64,000 bases of DNA, from assembly GCA_016286055.1 (NCBI GenBank), contig JAEERW010000016.1:17657-81656 (forward strand), in the 5' to 3' direction. Shown piece after piece: positions 26,202 through 35,675 of this stretch. The translations under genes were made by a program, and so were the position numbers. This stretch comes from Bacteroidales bacterium. GTDB taxonomy: Bacteria > Bacteroidota > Bacteroidia > Bacteroidales > UBA3824. The notes beneath the pieces are model-generated. The model worked only from the letters and a program-made list of their open reading frames with translations. It was not told the DNA's origin and did no database searches. Each line of letters opens with the position of its first letter. Positions within the stretch are counted from its first letter, which is position 1.

Positions 26202-27635
26202 ATGAAAAACACAATTAAAAATATAGCGCTAACAGCTGCATTGACATTCGCAGGCGCAACAGCCGGAGCACAATCGCTCACTGGTTACTTTATGGACAAT
26301 ATCCCCAATGTCAACATATACAACCCCGCATTCAACCCACACAGCAAGGTTTACGTGTCGATTTACGACGTTTACACAGGCGTTGGAAACTCTGGATTTG
26401 CAATCAAAGATATGTTTCAGCATACAAAAGAAGACAAATATATCTTCGATCTAAACCAGATATACAACAAACTCAAGAAAAACAACTATCAATTTGCCGA
26501 CTTCAATATCCAGTTGTTTAACTTCGGATTTCGTCTTGGAGAAGGATACGTACATGCAGGTGTATCGCTCAGAGGAGACGAAAATTTTGCATATCCCAAG
26601 GAACTAATGAAGTTTAAGGACGGAACATACTTTGACAAAGAGAGCACCATCGACCTTAGTGGATTCGATATTAAAGCCAACGCATACTATCAATACTCGT
26701 TTGGATATTCGTGGGAATTTTCAGACAAAATAAACTTTGGCGCAGCTGTTAAACGCTTGCAAGGTATAGCAAACGCACGTACCAAGAAATTTGACATGCA
26801 GCTCACCACCGAAGACGATATGTACGACGTCAGTCTCAAATCCGACGTACAGATGCAGTTTGCTTGTGGCGCCGACATTGAGTTTGAATACGACGACAAT
26901 GGTATGATTCACGATGCCAATGCCACCAACATGGATCTCGACGACATGTCGAACGATGATTGGAAAAAACTTTTGAAGAAAACCAAAAACGGAGGTTGGG
27001 CCGTTGACCTAGGTATGACATACAAGTTTGACAACCGCTTATCATTCGCAGGTTCAGTTACCGACCTTGGAGCCATCAAATGGAAAAAATACGGCAAGAC
27101 ATTGGAACAGAAGGGAACATTCGATTTTACTGGTGTTGACATTGCAAAATATTTCAACAACATAGACTCGCTCGGCACTGTGATGAAAGACTCTATTGCA
27201 GCATTTGCTTCTCCTTCTGACAATGGCAAAGCCTACACAGATTGGCTTCATACCAAAATTTATCTTTCGGCTGAATACGAAATCAACAAATATATCGACC
27301 TTGGAATGATGTTTCGTGGAATGTGGTATTCAAAACATTTCCATCCGTCGCTCACCACTTCGGTAAACTTCCGACTCGGCAGTGCAACACAGATAAGCAT
27401 ATCGCAATCGTTTGTTAACCGCCGTGCAAATGTTTGGGGTATTGGCTATTCGCAACAGATGGGTCCAATACAACTATATTTCATAGTAGATCAGTTCTCG
27501 CCAGCATTCTGGGCAATGAACGGAAGCGATATGGCAGAAAACTGGGTTAAGAAAACCAATATGGCCACATTCCAAACTGGAATGTCGATAATTATCGGTC
27601 GCCAAAAATACTACGAAAAAGCACTATTTGAATAA
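26202..27635 (+). CDS. outer-membrane barrel protein (DUF5723/PorV-like)
   Basis: 477 residues from the ATG at 26202; the frame extends upstream into the previous gene but that part lacks a signal. The signal peptide ends TAGAQ. The mature start LTGYFMDNIPNVNIYNPAFNPHSKVYVSI is the typical N-terminus of Bacteroidota DUF5723 barrel proteins. Later strands include NFGFRLGEGYVHAGVSLRGDENF, KINFGAAVKRLQGIANA, WAVDLGMTYKFDNRLSFAGSVTDLGAIKW and FQTGMSIIIGRQK at the end. It is the last gene of the operon and a terminator follows at 27668-27697. Confidence 0.82.
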   Translation: MKNTIKNIALTAALTFAGATAGAQSLTGYFMDNIPNVNIYNPAFNPHSKVYVSIYDVYTGVGNSGFAIKDMFQHTKEDKYIFDLNQIYNKLKKNNYQFADFNIQLFNFGFRLGEGYVHAGVSLRGDENFAYPKELMKFKDGTYFDKESTIDLSGFDIKANAYYQYSFGYSWEFSDKINFGAAVKRLQGIANARTKKFDMQLTTEDDMYDVSLKSDVQMQFACGADIEFEYDDNGMIHDANATNMDLDDMSNDDWKKLLKKTKNGGWAVDLGMTYKFDNRLSFAGSVTDLGAIKWKKYGKTLEQKGTFDFTGVDIAKYFNNIDSLGTVMKDSIAAFASPSDNGKAYTDWLHTKIYLSAEYEINKYIDLGMMFRGMWYSKHFHPSLTTSVNFRLGSATQISISQSFVNRRANVWGIGYSQQMGPIQLYFIVDQFSPAFWAMNGSDMAENWVKKTNMATFQTGMSIIIGRQKYYEKALFE

Positions 27636-27667
27636 AAGCACACCTTATATTATTTAATACAAAAAAA

Positions 27668-27702
27668 ACGGGCTGCTAATCGCAGCTCGTTTTTTTGTTG
27701 TA
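27668..27702. terminator. terminator after the surface operon (possibly bidirectional)
   Basis: ACGGGCTGC pairs with GCAGCTCGT around TAATC with one mismatch, an A run before and a T run after. It lies between convergent genes. Confidence 0.8.
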
Positions 27703-27726
27703 CACCTCAAAACTGTTGACCTGTGT

Positions 27727-30186
27727 TTACCATCTGGTTTTAAGACGTCGCAACATATGTTGGAAATGTTTTTCAAAATAACTAAATTTCAGATACTTGG
27801 AAATAGCGAGACCCTTTTTGATATAATCGGAATGAGCATCGCTACCAATAGGAGAAAAAGCAGCTGCGATTTCGCAAAAGCGCATATTCCAATAATTGGT
27901 GGCGCAAATTGGAAAAGCATCGCGAATTTCGGTTATGCGGGCAAAAAACTCGTTAGCCTTTTTAGCATAGCCGACTTTAAGCAGTGAATAAGAATAAAGG
28001 AGCTGCAACTGTTGATAATATTCATTTACCTGCTGGCGGTGACCGTGGGGTTTGTCGTTAAGAATCAACTCGCAAATATCTTTTACCAGATGCCATTGCT
28101 CAGCGAGGGATAGCGAATCGGCAAGAATTATGTCACCGTAGGTAAAGGCTTGCGACAAGTTTTCGCTACGATTGTAATAATCACGGGCGAAAGTAGATAT
28201 ATAGTCTAATAGCGAAGCAGGAATACGGCCATCGCTCATAGAGTAATAAAGTACTTGAACAGACATAAACTCTATGTAGCAAGTATTGTCGTCATGAGGA
28301 ATATCGAGCGATTCAACCGCTGTAAAATACTCGTGCATAAGTTTTTGGTCACGGTTAAAATAGCTTTGCTGAATTTTGATGGTGTAAGCAAACATTTTGT
28401 CGCCCACCGACACCGAATTGTTGATATATTGTTTTAGTGCGTCGCCATAGAACGCGTTGAGCGAGTCGATATCACAGAAATGCATAAAGTAATAGAACCT
28501 ACCCGACTGCGTAGAAGCGTACACAGGAAGCACTTCAGCACGAATTTCGGGATACTTGCGCAGCTCAGTGCCAACTGTATTTATCAACTTCTGCATAAAG
28601 GTTTGCTCTTCGAGGTCGGCAAAATTTTTATCCAAAATGTCAAAAATACCAGATAAGATGTCGGTTCTGTTGTCTTTAAAAGCGTATTTAACCAACCAAG
28701 AAACTATCTGGAACTTGAGCGAAGGATTACCACGATAAAAGTCGCTAATTTCGGCAAAGAGTTCACTATCAAAAGTGGTTTCTCTCAACCAATAGTTTGC
28801 CAACAAAAACTCGAACAATATCTGATGGCTGAACTTGATATAAGTGGATGTTTTCAAGAATTTATCCTCTTGCTTATACTCAAATAACACACCTAACGAA
28901 ACAAGTTCGTCGAATTCGTTACGGTATTCGGTAAGAAGATTTTGCATACTGTTCATCACCACAATATCGTTATCCAAACCATAATTGGTACTAAATAACA
29001 GAAAATCAATAAGTTTTAATTTACGTTCGCCATTTTCTGTACCAATGATGCGCCTACTTACAAACTCACGCAAAAGGTTGGCATCCGACACCACATTTTT
29101 ATTGTCCTGCGCCAAAGATATATAAAGGTGTAGGAAATAAGGAATTCGGGTAATATTCATAATGCCGTCTTGCATAATGTTAACCACCGACGAAGCATCG
29201 TATACACCACTGTTTCGCAAAATTTGCTCAACTTCCGCCATTTTTAACAGAGGGACATTGGTGGCAACGGGTGTGGATGTAGAAAATTCAACTCCATACC
29301 AAGTGGATTTGATTTCCATACTGTCGCTAAGGGCACGGCAGATATAGTTCCAAAGGTCAGGACGAAGTGTAAGAACCACCTTAAACCAACGGTCTTCCAT
29401 ATTGGAGGCGATGAGCGACAGAATATTGTTGATAAGGTTGCGAGTGCTTCCGGCATTTCCCGAAAACTCACTCAGCCCATCGAAAACCAATACAATGCGA
29501 CCCCTCATAGCAGCTGGGAAAAGTAGGAAATACTCTTTGAAACTTTTTTGGTCGCCATATCCTAAAAGCCTGAGTATAAACTGTTCAACGTTGAAATCTT
29601 GATCTGCCACATTGTCGAGCACACCGCAATCCATAAACCAAACAATGTCGTCGGGATAGCGGGGATTTTCGCCCAAGAAAAAATCGTTGACCAAAGTAGA
29701 TACAATAGTAGATTTGCCATACCCTCCCGGTGCAATAAATGCGGTAGCTGTTTTATCAGATTGCAGAAAGCCTTCCAACATTTCGGTGGCGAACTTTCGA
29801 TGCACCATTTTTTTTACATCCACGCCCATACGGTTTTTAACAGAAAGAAAACTGTTGTAACTGATGGCGCGGGCTTTTTGGCGAATCTGCTCCCACTTTT
29901 CAATATTTTCGGCTTTTTTAGTAACGCTGTGACGGTTAGAAACAAAATCGTCCCAATCCTCAAATCCGATATATTTGCTCAGCGAGTTGAGAGTATATTT
30001 CGAAGGATTAAACACGCTCGCCACCAAATTCCAAAGGCGCTTGATGGTAGTTTCGCTGATTTTGTTGCCCGTAGCATCAAAAACTACGTCAGACAGCGCA
30101 GAGCAGTCCTTGGCGTAAAGAATCTTTGCGCCAAACTTTTGTTCCACTGCTTCTTTAAGAAGGTCTATGTCGTCTAAATTGTCCAC
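27727..30186 (-). CDS. STAND-like NTPase with Bacteroidota N-terminal domain
   Basis: 819 residues. Residues 1-92 match a small helical domain recurrent in Bacteroidota (SETTIKRLWNLV, YTLNSLSKYIGFEDWDDFV), thought from context to be a DNA- or protein-binding head. An NTPase core follows with Walker A APGGYGKST (Lys158) and Walker B IVLVFDGLSE (Asp236), of NACHT/STAND character. The rest (about 400-819) is helical and resembles a repeat scaffold. No membrane helix. Such proteins act as switches, and many relatives serve in phage defence, but this one has no effector domain that I can identify and no neighbour of that type. It stands alone between two terminator or promoter regions. Confidence 0.82.
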   Translation of the reverse strand: MDNLDDIDLLKEAVEQKFGAKILYAKDCSALSDVVFDATGNKISETTIKRLWNLVASVFNPSKYTLNSLSKYIGFEDWDDFVSNRHSVTKKAENIEKWEQIRQKARAISYNSFLSVKNRMGVDVKKMVHRKFATEMLEGFLQSDKTATAFIAPGGYGKSTIVSTLVNDFFLGENPRYPDDIVWFMDCGVLDNVADQDFNVEQFILRLLGYGDQKSFKEYFLLFPAAMRGRIVLVFDGLSEFSGNAGSTRNLINNILSLIASNMEDRWFKVVLTLRPDLWNYICRALSDSMEIKSTWYGVEFSTSTPVATNVPLLKMAEVEQILRNSGVYDASSVVNIMQDGIMNITRIPYFLHLYISLAQDNKNVVSDANLLREFVSRRIIGTENGERKLKLIDFLLFSTNYGLDNDIVVMNSMQNLLTEYRNEFDELVSLGVLFEYKQEDKFLKTSTYIKFSHQILFEFLLANYWLRETTFDSELFAEISDFYRGNPSLKFQIVSWLVKYAFKDNRTDILSGIFDILDKNFADLEEQTFMQKLINTVGTELRKYPEIRAEVLPVYASTQSGRFYYFMHFCDIDSLNAFYGDALKQYINNSVSVGDKMFAYTIKIQQSYFNRDQKLMHEYFTAVESLDIPHDDNTCYIEFMSVQVLYYSMSDGRIPASLLDYISTFARDYYNRSENLSQAFTYGDIILADSLSLAEQWHLVKDICELILNDKPHGHRQQVNEYYQQLQLLYSYSLLKVGYAKKANEFFARITEIRDAFPICATNYWNMRFCEIAAAFSPIGSDAHSDYIKKGLAISKYLKFSYFEKHFQHMLRRLKTRW

Positions 30187-30361
30187 GAGCCAAAAGTAGA
30201 ATATATCAGCAAATTAACCAAATAAAAATGAACAAAATGAATGAAAAAAAATTTTACCATAAAATTATAAGGTGTGAGAATTGTTTTTTTTGCATTTTTT
30301 ATTTTAAGCCAAAATCATTACTTTTGCTCAAATTTTAGGAACAATCATCATTCACTTCACA

Positions 30362-32224
30362 ATGAAAAAATCACTTCTTATTATTTCTGCATTATGCGCT
30401 GTGTCAAGCGTTTATGCTCAGAACGACACCATTATCGACAAAATTGTAATACATCCTGAAGTTGTGGTTACAGGCACTCGCAACGCTATCGACCAACGTT
30501 ATCTGCCGCTCACAGTTACGCAGATTTCAAACAAGGATCTCGCTGTAAACTACAACACTTCGATGATTCCCTCACTTACCGAACAGACTCCGGGACTATT
30601 TTCCACATCGCGTGGCATTATTGGCTACGGCGTGTCGACCAACTCTGCAGGCGGCATCAAGGTGCGAGGTGTGGGCGACGGCTCAAGAATTCTTGTGCTT
30701 ATCGATGGTCAGCCGCAATTTGCAGGATTGATGGGTCACCCTATCCCTGACGCTTACCAGACCTTTATGGCCGACAAGGTGGAAGTGCTTCGCGGACCTT
30801 CTTCGCTTCTTTACGGCTCTAACGCTATGGGCGGAGTTGTCAACATAGTTACCCGCGAGGCAGTAGACGGCGTTAAAACTGAATTTATGCTCTCAGGCGG
30901 AAGCTACGGCACAGCCGAGCTGCAGGGTATGGCACGTATGAAATATGGCAAATTTTCGGCAGTGCTTGGCGCCAACTACCAACGCACCGACGGACACCGC
31001 TATAATTCTGGTTTCGAGCAGATTAGCGACTTTATAAAAGTAGGCTATCAGTTATCGAACAATTGGAAAGTGTCTGCCGACCTCGACCTCACTTATTTCG
31101 ACTTCAACAATCCCGGTCCAGAAAATGCGCCACTCTTTGATACCCAAGCCGATATTCTCCGCGGACTTGCAAGTATCTCAGCCACCAACAATTACGGCAA
31201 TACTTCTGGTTGCATCCGTTTCTTCTACGACTGGGGACATCACGAAATCAACGACGGACACCTATGGGGTCAGCCCGAAAAAGACAATCTCTACATGCAC
31301 GACGACTTTATCACAGGAGCCACTATCTATCAGAACTTTAAGCCCTTCAGCGGATCGCGCATAACAGTAGGTTTCGACTATCAACACTTTGGAGGCGAGG
31401 CTTGGAACGATTTCTTCAACGGCGACAAAAAATATCTTGTTGAAGACCACAATCAAGACGAAATCGCAGGCTATATCGACTACAACCAACAGATTACCAA
31501 ATGGATGTCGGCAGATTTTGGCGTAAGGGTAGACAATCATTCGCAGGCTGGCACTGAGATTATTCCTCAGGCAGGAATCTCGTTCTACACAATGAACAAA
31601 GACAACATCAAACTGTTAGTTTCCAAAGGATTCCGCAATCCCAACATCAGAGAGATGTATATGTTTCCTCCTCAGAATGACAACCTCGAACCCGAGCGTA
31701 TGATGAATTACGAAGTATCGTACGCCAAAACACTGCGTCGCCTCTCTTTTGGCGCTAACGTCTATTATATAAAAGGTGACAACCTTATCAACACCGTTCC
31801 CCGCACCGAAGGTCAAGGCATGATAAACATGAACACCGGTGAATTTGAAAACTACGGTTTCGAACTAACGGCTACTTACACCATAAGAGCATGGAAATTC
31901 GACGCCAACTATTCGTATCTCCATATGGATACTCCTGTGACGGGCGCTCCCGAAAGCAAAACCTTCTTTGCCGCTCAATACTCAAGAGGCAAAATTACCG
32001 CAAGGATAAGCGAGCAGAGCGTTTCGGGACTCTACATCACCACTGGCAACAACGCCGAAACTGAGGAGTACAACCTCGTGAACGCCAACTTCGCTTACAA
32101 TATACTGCCCACCATACGTCTATTTGTAAAAGGCGAGAACCTGCTCGGCGAAAAATATCAGACCTATCAAGGATTCTATATGCCCAAAGCAACGTTTATG
32201 GGCGGAATTTGCATAGAATTGTAA
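30362..32224 (+). CDS. TonB-dependent outer-membrane receptor (BtuB/FepA-like)
   Basis: 620 residues. The signal ends SSVYAQ. The plug domain (about 30-165) shows VVVTGTRNAIDQRYLPLTVTQI, QTPGLFSTSRG, IKVRGVGDGSRILVLIDGQPQ, DKVEVLRGPSSLLYGSNAMGGVVNIVTR. A 22-stranded barrel region ends FMGGICIEL, with a terminal aromatic pattern weaker than usual. There is no N-terminal CarboxypepD domain and no SusD partner, so it is probably a metal-chelate, heme or cobalamin importer, not a glycan receptor. The -7-like box TACTTTTG (30319-30326) precedes it. The lepA promoter's -33 box lies in its last codons. Confidence 0.95.
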   Translation: MKKSLLIISALCAVSSVYAQNDTIIDKIVIHPEVVVTGTRNAIDQRYLPLTVTQISNKDLAVNYNTSMIPSLTEQTPGLFSTSRGIIGYGVSTNSAGGIKVRGVGDGSRILVLIDGQPQFAGLMGHPIPDAYQTFMADKVEVLRGPSSLLYGSNAMGGVVNIVTREAVDGVKTEFMLSGGSYGTAELQGMARMKYGKFSAVLGANYQRTDGHRYNSGFEQISDFIKVGYQLSNNWKVSADLDLTYFDFNNPGPENAPLFDTQADILRGLASISATNNYGNTSGCIRFFYDWGHHEINDGHLWGQPEKDNLYMHDDFITGATIYQNFKPFSGSRITVGFDYQHFGGEAWNDFFNGDKKYLVEDHNQDEIAGYIDYNQQITKWMSADFGVRVDNHSQAGTEIIPQAGISFYTMNKDNIKLLVSKGFRNPNIREMYMFPPQNDNLEPERMMNYEVSYAKTLRRLSFGANVYYIKGDNLINTVPRTEGQGMINMNTGEFENYGFELTATYTIRAWKFDANYSYLHMDTPVTGAPESKTFFAAQYSRGKITARISEQSVSGLYITTGNNAETEEYNLVNANFAYNILPTIRLFVKGENLLGEKYQTYQGFYMPKATFMGGICIEL

Positions 32225-32239
32225 AAAACTGTATATTTG
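32208..32239 (+). promoter_or_regulatory. lepA promoter overlapping the end of the receptor gene
   Basis: TTTG (32208-32211), a 20-nt spacer and TATATTTG (32232-32239), 27 nt before the lepA ATG. The -33 box is coding sequence of the upstream gene. Confidence 0.65.
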
Positions 32240-32265
32240 CACCGAAAATATAAACAAACTCCGCG

Positions 32266-34053
32266 ATGAAAAATATTCGTAATTTCTGCATAATAGCCCA
32301 CATCGACCACGGCAAAAGCACTCTTGCCGACCGTCTGCTTCAATACACCAAGACCATCAACGAAAAAGACCTTACCAATCAGGTGCTCGACGATATGGAT
32401 CTTGAGCGTGAGCGCGGCATCACCATCAAGAGCCACGCTATACAGATGCGTCACAAATACAACGGCGAGGATTATGTGCTCAACCTCATCGACACTCCCG
32501 GCCATGTGGATTTCTCATACGAAGTATCGCGGAGCATTGCAGCCTGCGAGGGCGCGTTGCTTGTTATCGACGCCACACAGGGTATTCAGGCGCAAACCAT
32601 CTCAAACGTCTATATGGCAATTGAGAACAACCTTGAAATTATCCCCGTGCTCAACAAAATGGATATGCCTGCCGCCAAACCTGAGGAAGTGAAAGACCAA
32701 ATCATCGAACTCATCGGCGGCAAGCGCGAGGATATTATCGAGGCCTCTGGCAAAACAGGACTTGGCGTAGAACGTATCTTAGACACCATTATAGAGAAAG
32801 TGCCCGCACCCGAAGGCGACCCCGAAGCACCGTTGCAGGCGCTGATTTTCGACTCGATGTTCAACCCATTCCGCGGTATCATAGCATATTTCCGCATCTA
32901 CAACGGAACGCTCAAAGCCAACGACCGTGTAAAATTTGTAAACACCAAAAAAGAGTACAACGCCGACGAGGTGGGCATCCTTGAAATGGACTTAAAACCA
33001 CAGTCAGAAATCTCTGCTGGCAATGTAGGCTACATAATATCAGGCATCAAGCAAGCCACCGAAGTAAAGGTGGGCGACACAATCACCCACGTGGAAAATC
33101 CTTGCGAAAAAGCCATCGAGGGTTTTGCAGAAGTGAAACCGATGGTTTACGCCGGCGTTTATCCAATTGAAACCGACGAATATGAGGAGCTGCGCACATC
33201 GCTTGAAAAACTGCAATTAAACGATGCGTCGCTTACATTCACCCCTGAATCGTCGATAGCGCTCGGATTCGGTTTCCGTTGTGGATTCTTGGGAATGCTG
33301 CACATGGACATTGTGCAGGAACGCCTCTCGCGCGAGTTTGATATGGACGTTATCACCACTGTGCCCAACGTTTCATATAAGGTGTTTACCACCAAAGGCG
33401 AAATGATAGAGGTGCACAACCCCGCAGGATTGCCCGAACAAAAAGCCATCAGCCATATCGAAGAACCTTACATCAAGGCTGATATTATCACAAAATCAGA
33501 GTTTTACGGACCAATTACAAAACTCTGTATGGAAAAGCGCGGCATCAAAATCAACGAAACATACCTTACTGCCGACCGCATAGAACTCAACTTTGAGATG
33601 CCGCTGGCAGAAATAGTGTTCGACTTTTACGACAAACTCAAAAGCATATCAAAGGGTTACGCATCGTTCGACTACCACCCTATCGACTACCGCGAATCCA
33701 AGCTCATCAAGTTAGACATCCTGCTCAACGGCGAACCTGTTGACGCTATGAGCAGTCTCATCCATGAGAGCAACGCCTACGAGTTTGGCAAAAACATCTG
33801 CGAAAAACTCAAAGACCTAATACCGCGACATCAGTTCGACATAGCCATCCAGGCCGCCATAGGCACCAAAATCATATCGCGAAGCACCATCAAAGCCTTC
33901 CGCAAAGACGTTACCGCCAAATGTTACGGTGGCGACATCTCTCGTAAGCGCAAACTTTTAGACAAGCAGAAAAAAGGTAAGAAGCGTATGAAACAAGTTG
34001 GCGACGTGGAAGTCCCGCAAAAAGCATTCCTTGCGGTATTGAAAATCGGCTAA
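32266..34053 (+). CDS. lepA: elongation factor 4 (LepA), ribosome back-translocase
   Basis: 595 residues, standard length for LepA, a GTPase that acts on stalled or mistranslocated ribosomes. Motifs in order: [14 protein letters not shown] (G1), [12 protein letters not shown] (G2), [15 protein letters not shown] (G3), NKMDMPAA (G4); then the EF4-specific C-terminal domain including [58 protein letters not shown]. The start gives the family-standard [14 protein letters not shown]. It has its own promoter. Confidence 0.99.
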   Translation: MKNIRNFCIIAHIDHGKSTLADRLLQYTKTINEKDLTNQVLDDMDLERERGITIKSHAIQMRHKYNGEDYVLNLIDTPGHVDFSYEVSRSIAACEGALLVIDATQGIQAQTISNVYMAIENNLEIIPVLNKMDMPAAKPEEVKDQIIELIGGKREDIIEASGKTGLGVERILDTIIEKVPAPEGDPEAPLQALIFDSMFNPFRGIIAYFRIYNGTLKANDRVKFVNTKKEYNADEVGILEMDLKPQSEISAGNVGYIISGIKQATEVKVGDTITHVENPCEKAIEGFAEVKPMVYAGVYPIETDEYEELRTSLEKLQLNDASLTFTPESSIALGFGFRCGFLGMLHMDIVQERLSREFDMDVITTVPNVSYKVFTTKGEMIEVHNPAGLPEQKAISHIEEPYIKADIITKSEFYGPITKLCMEKRGIKINETYLTADRIELNFEMPLAEIVFDFYDKLKSISKGYASFDYHPIDYRESKLIKLDILLNGEPVDAMSSLIHESNAYEFGKNICEKLKDLIPRHQFDIAIQAAIGTKIISRSTIKAFRKDVTAKCYGGDISRKRKLLDKQKKGKKRMKQVGDVEVPQKAFLAVLKIG

Positions 34054-34260
34054 TACCATCCACAATAATTTGTAATGCATACAATTCACAAAAGTAAATA
34101 TAATTTATTTTTGTAAACTCATTTTGCAATAAAGTTAAATATAAAACAACCAATATCGCATACAGATAACAAGTCAAAAAATATTTATGTAGAATAGTTT
34201 TATTTTTTTGAATAAATTATTAAGTTTTTGATAAATTAAACAAAGTTAAGGATAATTTAA

Positions 34261-34291
34261 TTTGCAAGTTAAAAATATATCTCTACATTTG
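34261..34291 (+). promoter_or_regulatory. promoter of the coiled-coil protein gene
   Basis: TTTG (34261-34264), a 19-nt spacer and TACATTTG (34284-34291) are a full match. Because this -7 box covers the in-frame GTG at 34291, the real start must be the ATG at 34312. Confidence 0.7.
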
Positions 34292-34311
34292 TGTCGAAAA
34301 ATAATAAACAA

Positions 34312-35040
34312 ATGACCACACAATTAACATACAATTATTCAGCAGCCGAAATAACATCGCGTTGTCGTCAGATAATAGAACTTGTAGGCAACGACATGAA
34401 GCTATTTGCCAAATTTGGAGTAACAGAAAAAGAGCTTGAGACCCTTAAGAAAAAGATATCCGACTATGAAACCTTCCCCGAGGACAAAATCTTTGCCGAA
34501 AGAGTAAGCAGCAAAACACGTGTAAAAACAGAAAAAGAAGAAATTCTACGCGTAGAAATCAGAAACTTTCTGCTTCACATATCAATAGTGATAATCGGCA
34601 AACAGGAGATGAAAAAATATTTCAAAAGTCAGAAAATCACAGGCATACCCACAACCGCACTCATTGAGTTCGGAGAAAAAGTGGTAACTGTATCCAAAAA
34701 ATTCAAATCTAAACTTTTGAATGTGGGTCTCAAAGAAGAGGACTTTGAAAACCTTAAAAACAACATCAAGCAGACCAAAGCAGCAGTAAAAGAGCTTGAA
34801 AGCGTACGGGCAGAGCGTGTTAAAAACACAGCCCGTCGTCATGAGCTTGGAAAACAGCTGTACGAAAAACTCGTCAAGTTCAGCTCGTTGGGCAAAAATA
34901 TCTGGAAAGGCAAAGACGAAGAGCAATACAAACGTTATCTATTGTACGCAGAGTATTACCAAAAAGTGAAAGACAAACGCGAGCAATACCTCAAAGAAAA
35001 AAAAGGAAAAGAGGCTAACAGTCAGAAAAATAAACAATAA
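34312..35040 (+). CDS. hypothetical helical/coiled-coil protein
   Basis: 242 residues from the ATG at 34312. No signal or membrane segment. It is strongly alpha-helical and lysine/glutamate-rich, with coiled-coil-like stretches (KELETLKKKISDYETF, KEEDFENLKNNIKQTKAAVKELESVRAERVKN) and a very basic tail. No known family is recognised; comparable Bacteroidota proteins are annotated only as hypothetical. It is monocistronic, with its own promoter at 34261-34291, and is followed by a tRNA cluster. A structural or nucleic-acid-binding role is possible but unproven. Confidence 0.7.
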   Translation: MTTQLTYNYSAAEITSRCRQIIELVGNDMKLFAKFGVTEKELETLKKKISDYETFPEDKIFAERVSSKTRVKTEKEEILRVEIRNFLLHISIVIIGKQEMKKYFKSQKITGIPTTALIEFGEKVVTVSKKFKSKLLNVGLKEEDFENLKNNIKQTKAAVKELESVRAERVKNTARRHELGKQLYEKLVKFSSLGKNIWKGKDEEQYKRYLLYAEYYQKVKDKREQYLKEKKGKEANSQKNKQ

Positions 35041-35081
35041 GACCCAAATGCAAATATTTTTCAGTAAAAAGAGTAAAAAAA

Positions 35082-35113
35082 TTTGCAGCATTAAAAAATA
35101 ACCGCTAATTTTG
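35082..35113 (+). promoter_or_regulatory. promoter of the tRNA-Phe pair
   Basis: TTTG (35082-35085), a 20-nt spacer and TAATTTTG (35106-35113), 15 nt before the first tRNA. Confidence 0.7.
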
Positions 35114-35128
35114 CACCGCAAAAAGCGA

Positions 35129-35201
35129 GGTACCATAGCTCAGTCGGTAGAGCAAAGGACTGAAAATCCTTGTGTCCCTGGTTCGATTCCCGGTGGTACC
35201 A
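35129..35201 (+). tRNA. tRNA-Phe (GAA), copy 1
   Basis: 73 nt with a 7-bp acceptor stem GGTACCA/TGGTACC, a D-arm CTCAGTCGGTAGAG, anticodon GAA in loop CTGAAAA and T-loop TTCGATTC. No encoded CCA. Identical to copy 2 except for its flanks. Confidence 0.97.
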
Positions 35202-35231
35202 CACAACATAAATCCGATAACAATAATAATC

Positions 35232-35304
35232 GGTACCATAGCTCAGTCGGTAGAGCAAAGGACTGAAAATCCTTGTGTCCCTGGTTCGATTCCCGGTGGT
35301 ACCA
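35232..35304 (+). tRNA. tRNA-Phe (GAA), copy 2
   Basis: Sequence-identical to the copy at 35129-35201, 30 nt downstream, so a tandem duplication sharing one promoter. Confidence 0.97.
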
Positions 35305-35410
35305 CCCTTAGAAGCCAAAGCAAATAGCTTTGGTTTTTTTGTGTCGATACATTTCCATCATAAAAAAATTGACAAAAAAAAGTTCCACAGACTTTTGTCT
35401 GTGGAACTTG

Positions 35411-35481
35411 TAGACCTATGGGGATTCGAACCTCAACTAACAGAACCAAAATCTGCTGTGCTACCATTACACCATAGGTCT
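35411..35481 (-). tRNA. tRNA-Gln (TTG)
   Basis: 71 nt on the minus strand. Acceptor stem AGACCTA/TAGGTCT, D-arm GTGTAATGGTAGCAC, anticodon TTG in the loop of CAGATTTTGGTTCTG, and T-arm TTGAGGTTCGAATCCCCA. Convergent with the tRNA-Phe pair. Confidence 0.95.
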
Positions 35482-35517
35482 ATACCAAACGTCAAATTGC
35501 TTTCGCTTTTGACGGCG

Positions 35518-35547
35518 CAAAGGTAGATATTATTTTTTTATTCCAAA
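35518..35547 (-). promoter_or_regulatory. tRNA-Gln promoter
   Basis: Minus-strand TTTG (35544-35547), an 18-nt spacer and TACCTTTG (35518-35525). Confidence 0.6.
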
Positions 35548-35675
35548 ATTTTTTCTGAACTTTTTTTCACAATATTGCAAAAAATGTGTATTCAATAGTT
35601 TGTGGGGCATCATTAAAAATTTTTTTTTAATTATAAAATAATAGTTTTATTTTTGCCGCATTATTAAAATAAGTA

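Noticed and set aside
34291..34311. GTG start of the coiled-coil gene
   Set aside because: It lies in a consensus -7 box, so it cannot be translated from that transcript.
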